From: TMED14 sp041179465
GTDB taxonomy: Bacteria; Bacteroidota; Bacteroidia; Flavobacteriales; Schleiferiaceae
Assembly: GCA_041179465.1 (NCBI GenBank)
Contig: JBEGTJ010000020.1
Span: 1-23,205 of the forward strand
Direction: 5' to 3'
Length of the DNA: 23,205 nt
The notes under the pieces were generated by a model that was given only the letters and a program-made list of their open reading frames with translations, was not told the origin of the DNA and searched no databases. Positions 23,062-23,205 of the stretch are shown here, piece by piece (position 1 is the first letter of the stretch; each line of letters starts with the position of its first letter). Both the position numbers and the translations under genes were made by a program.

Positions 23062-23085
23062 TTCAGATAGTTAGAACTATCTGAA
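23062..23085. repeat. 24-base inverted repeat beside tRNA-Leu
   Basis: TTCAGATAGTT and AACTATCTGAA are perfect 11-base inverted arms separated by AG. It sits nine bases from the tRNA 5' end. It could be a protein or recombinase binding site, or a transcription stop for a gene reading toward the tRNA; no T-run follows on either strand. Confidence 0.7.
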
Positions 23086-23090
23086 GAGCG

Positions 23091-23114
23091 CGGCGAGTCC
23101 AACGGCGAGTCCAA
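23091..23114. repeat. 12-base tandem repeat (two copies of CGGCGAGTCCAA)
   Basis: Two exact head-to-tail copies, 23091-23102 and 23103-23114. The second copy ends in the first base of the candidate ATG at 23114. Repeats of this kind occur near integrase genes as arm-type sites, but two copies alone do not prove that. Confidence 0.7.
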
Positions 23115-23205
23115 TGATTGAATTTGACAACTTAAAAATCACCCGAGTAAACGACAACAGATATTGCATCTACCTAATCTGGCAGGGGCGAAAATACCGC
23201 TACTA
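23114..23205 (+). CDS. Start of a gene, possibly a tyrosine-type integrase (3' end outside window)
   Basis: From the ATG at 23114 the frame stays open to the window edge, giving 30 residues plus two bases. The segment YCIYLIWQGRKYRY is like the beta-strand element (often WxGKRYR) of the N-terminal arm-binding domain of tyrosine recombinases. The DNA is visibly more AT-rich than the core genes, and the ORF lies 61 bases from tRNA-Leu, a common integration context. With so little protein the family is a guess, and an unrelated beta-rich protein is equally possible. Confidence 0.35.
   Translation, partial: MIEFDNLKITRVNDNRYCIYLIWQGRKYRY

Noticed and set aside
22967..23205. CRISPR array at the right edge
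   Set aside because: The 12-base repeat occurs only twice, in tandem and without spacers.

Overview
The window looks like chromosomal DNA from a GC-rich member of the Bacteroidota. Three things point there: a C-terminal type IX secretion (T9SS) sorting domain on a secreted amylase, repeated TAnnTTTG promoter boxes (the -7 element typical of this phylum), and the pairing of a DUF4254 protein with a family 9 glycosyltransferase. Genes are packed very tightly. Lines sampled by eye are about 65-68% G+C in the core genes and about 50% G+C in 15356-17792; this was not computed over the whole window.

Layout. 1-1469 (minus): the start of an ABC transporter gene cut by the window edge, preceded by a DUF481 outer-membrane protein. 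1512-2105 (plus): a secreted protein I do not recognise. 2026-3441 (minus): a YifB/ComM-type AAA+ ATPase. 3522-11610 (minus): a seven-gene run, in transcription order lpdA, pabB, tilS, dsbD, DUF4254, glycosyltransferase 9, YopX-like protein, with junctions from 17-base overlaps to 36-base gaps and an extra promoter box before dsbD. 11683-13287 (minus): lnt. 13319-15232 (plus): pssA, purS and an aldo/keto reductase of the Kv-beta type. 15356-17792 (plus): three overlapping genes for a small secreted protein, a PapD-like periplasmic chaperone and a roughly 410-residue predicted outer-membrane barrel. 17764-21242 (minus): a PAP2 phosphatase behind a large T9SS-exported GH13 amylase. 21311-22952: two convergent outer-membrane barrel candidates. 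22967-23052 (minus): tRNA-Leu(UAA). The right edge holds a palindrome, a 12-base tandem repeat and the first codons of an AT-richer, possibly integrase-like gene, which may be the border of a genomic island.

How the parts work together. The core genes serve envelope and housekeeping work: lipoprotein acylation (lnt), phospholipid synthesis (pssA), periplasmic thiol chemistry (dsbD), sugar transfer to cell-surface glycans (GT9 with DUF4254), folate (pabB), purines (purS) and tRNA modification (tilS). Two architectural rules stand out. Ten genes, nine of them at the head of a transcription unit, have TAnnTTTG or a one-mismatch version ending 4-6 bases before the ATG, so their mRNAs are probably leaderless. 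All three convergent gene pairs overlap at their 3' ends. The three-gene chaperone locus is the best candidate for an undescribed system: it differs in base composition, lacks the promoter rule, and pairs a PapD-like chaperone with an outer-membrane protein about half the size of a classical usher.
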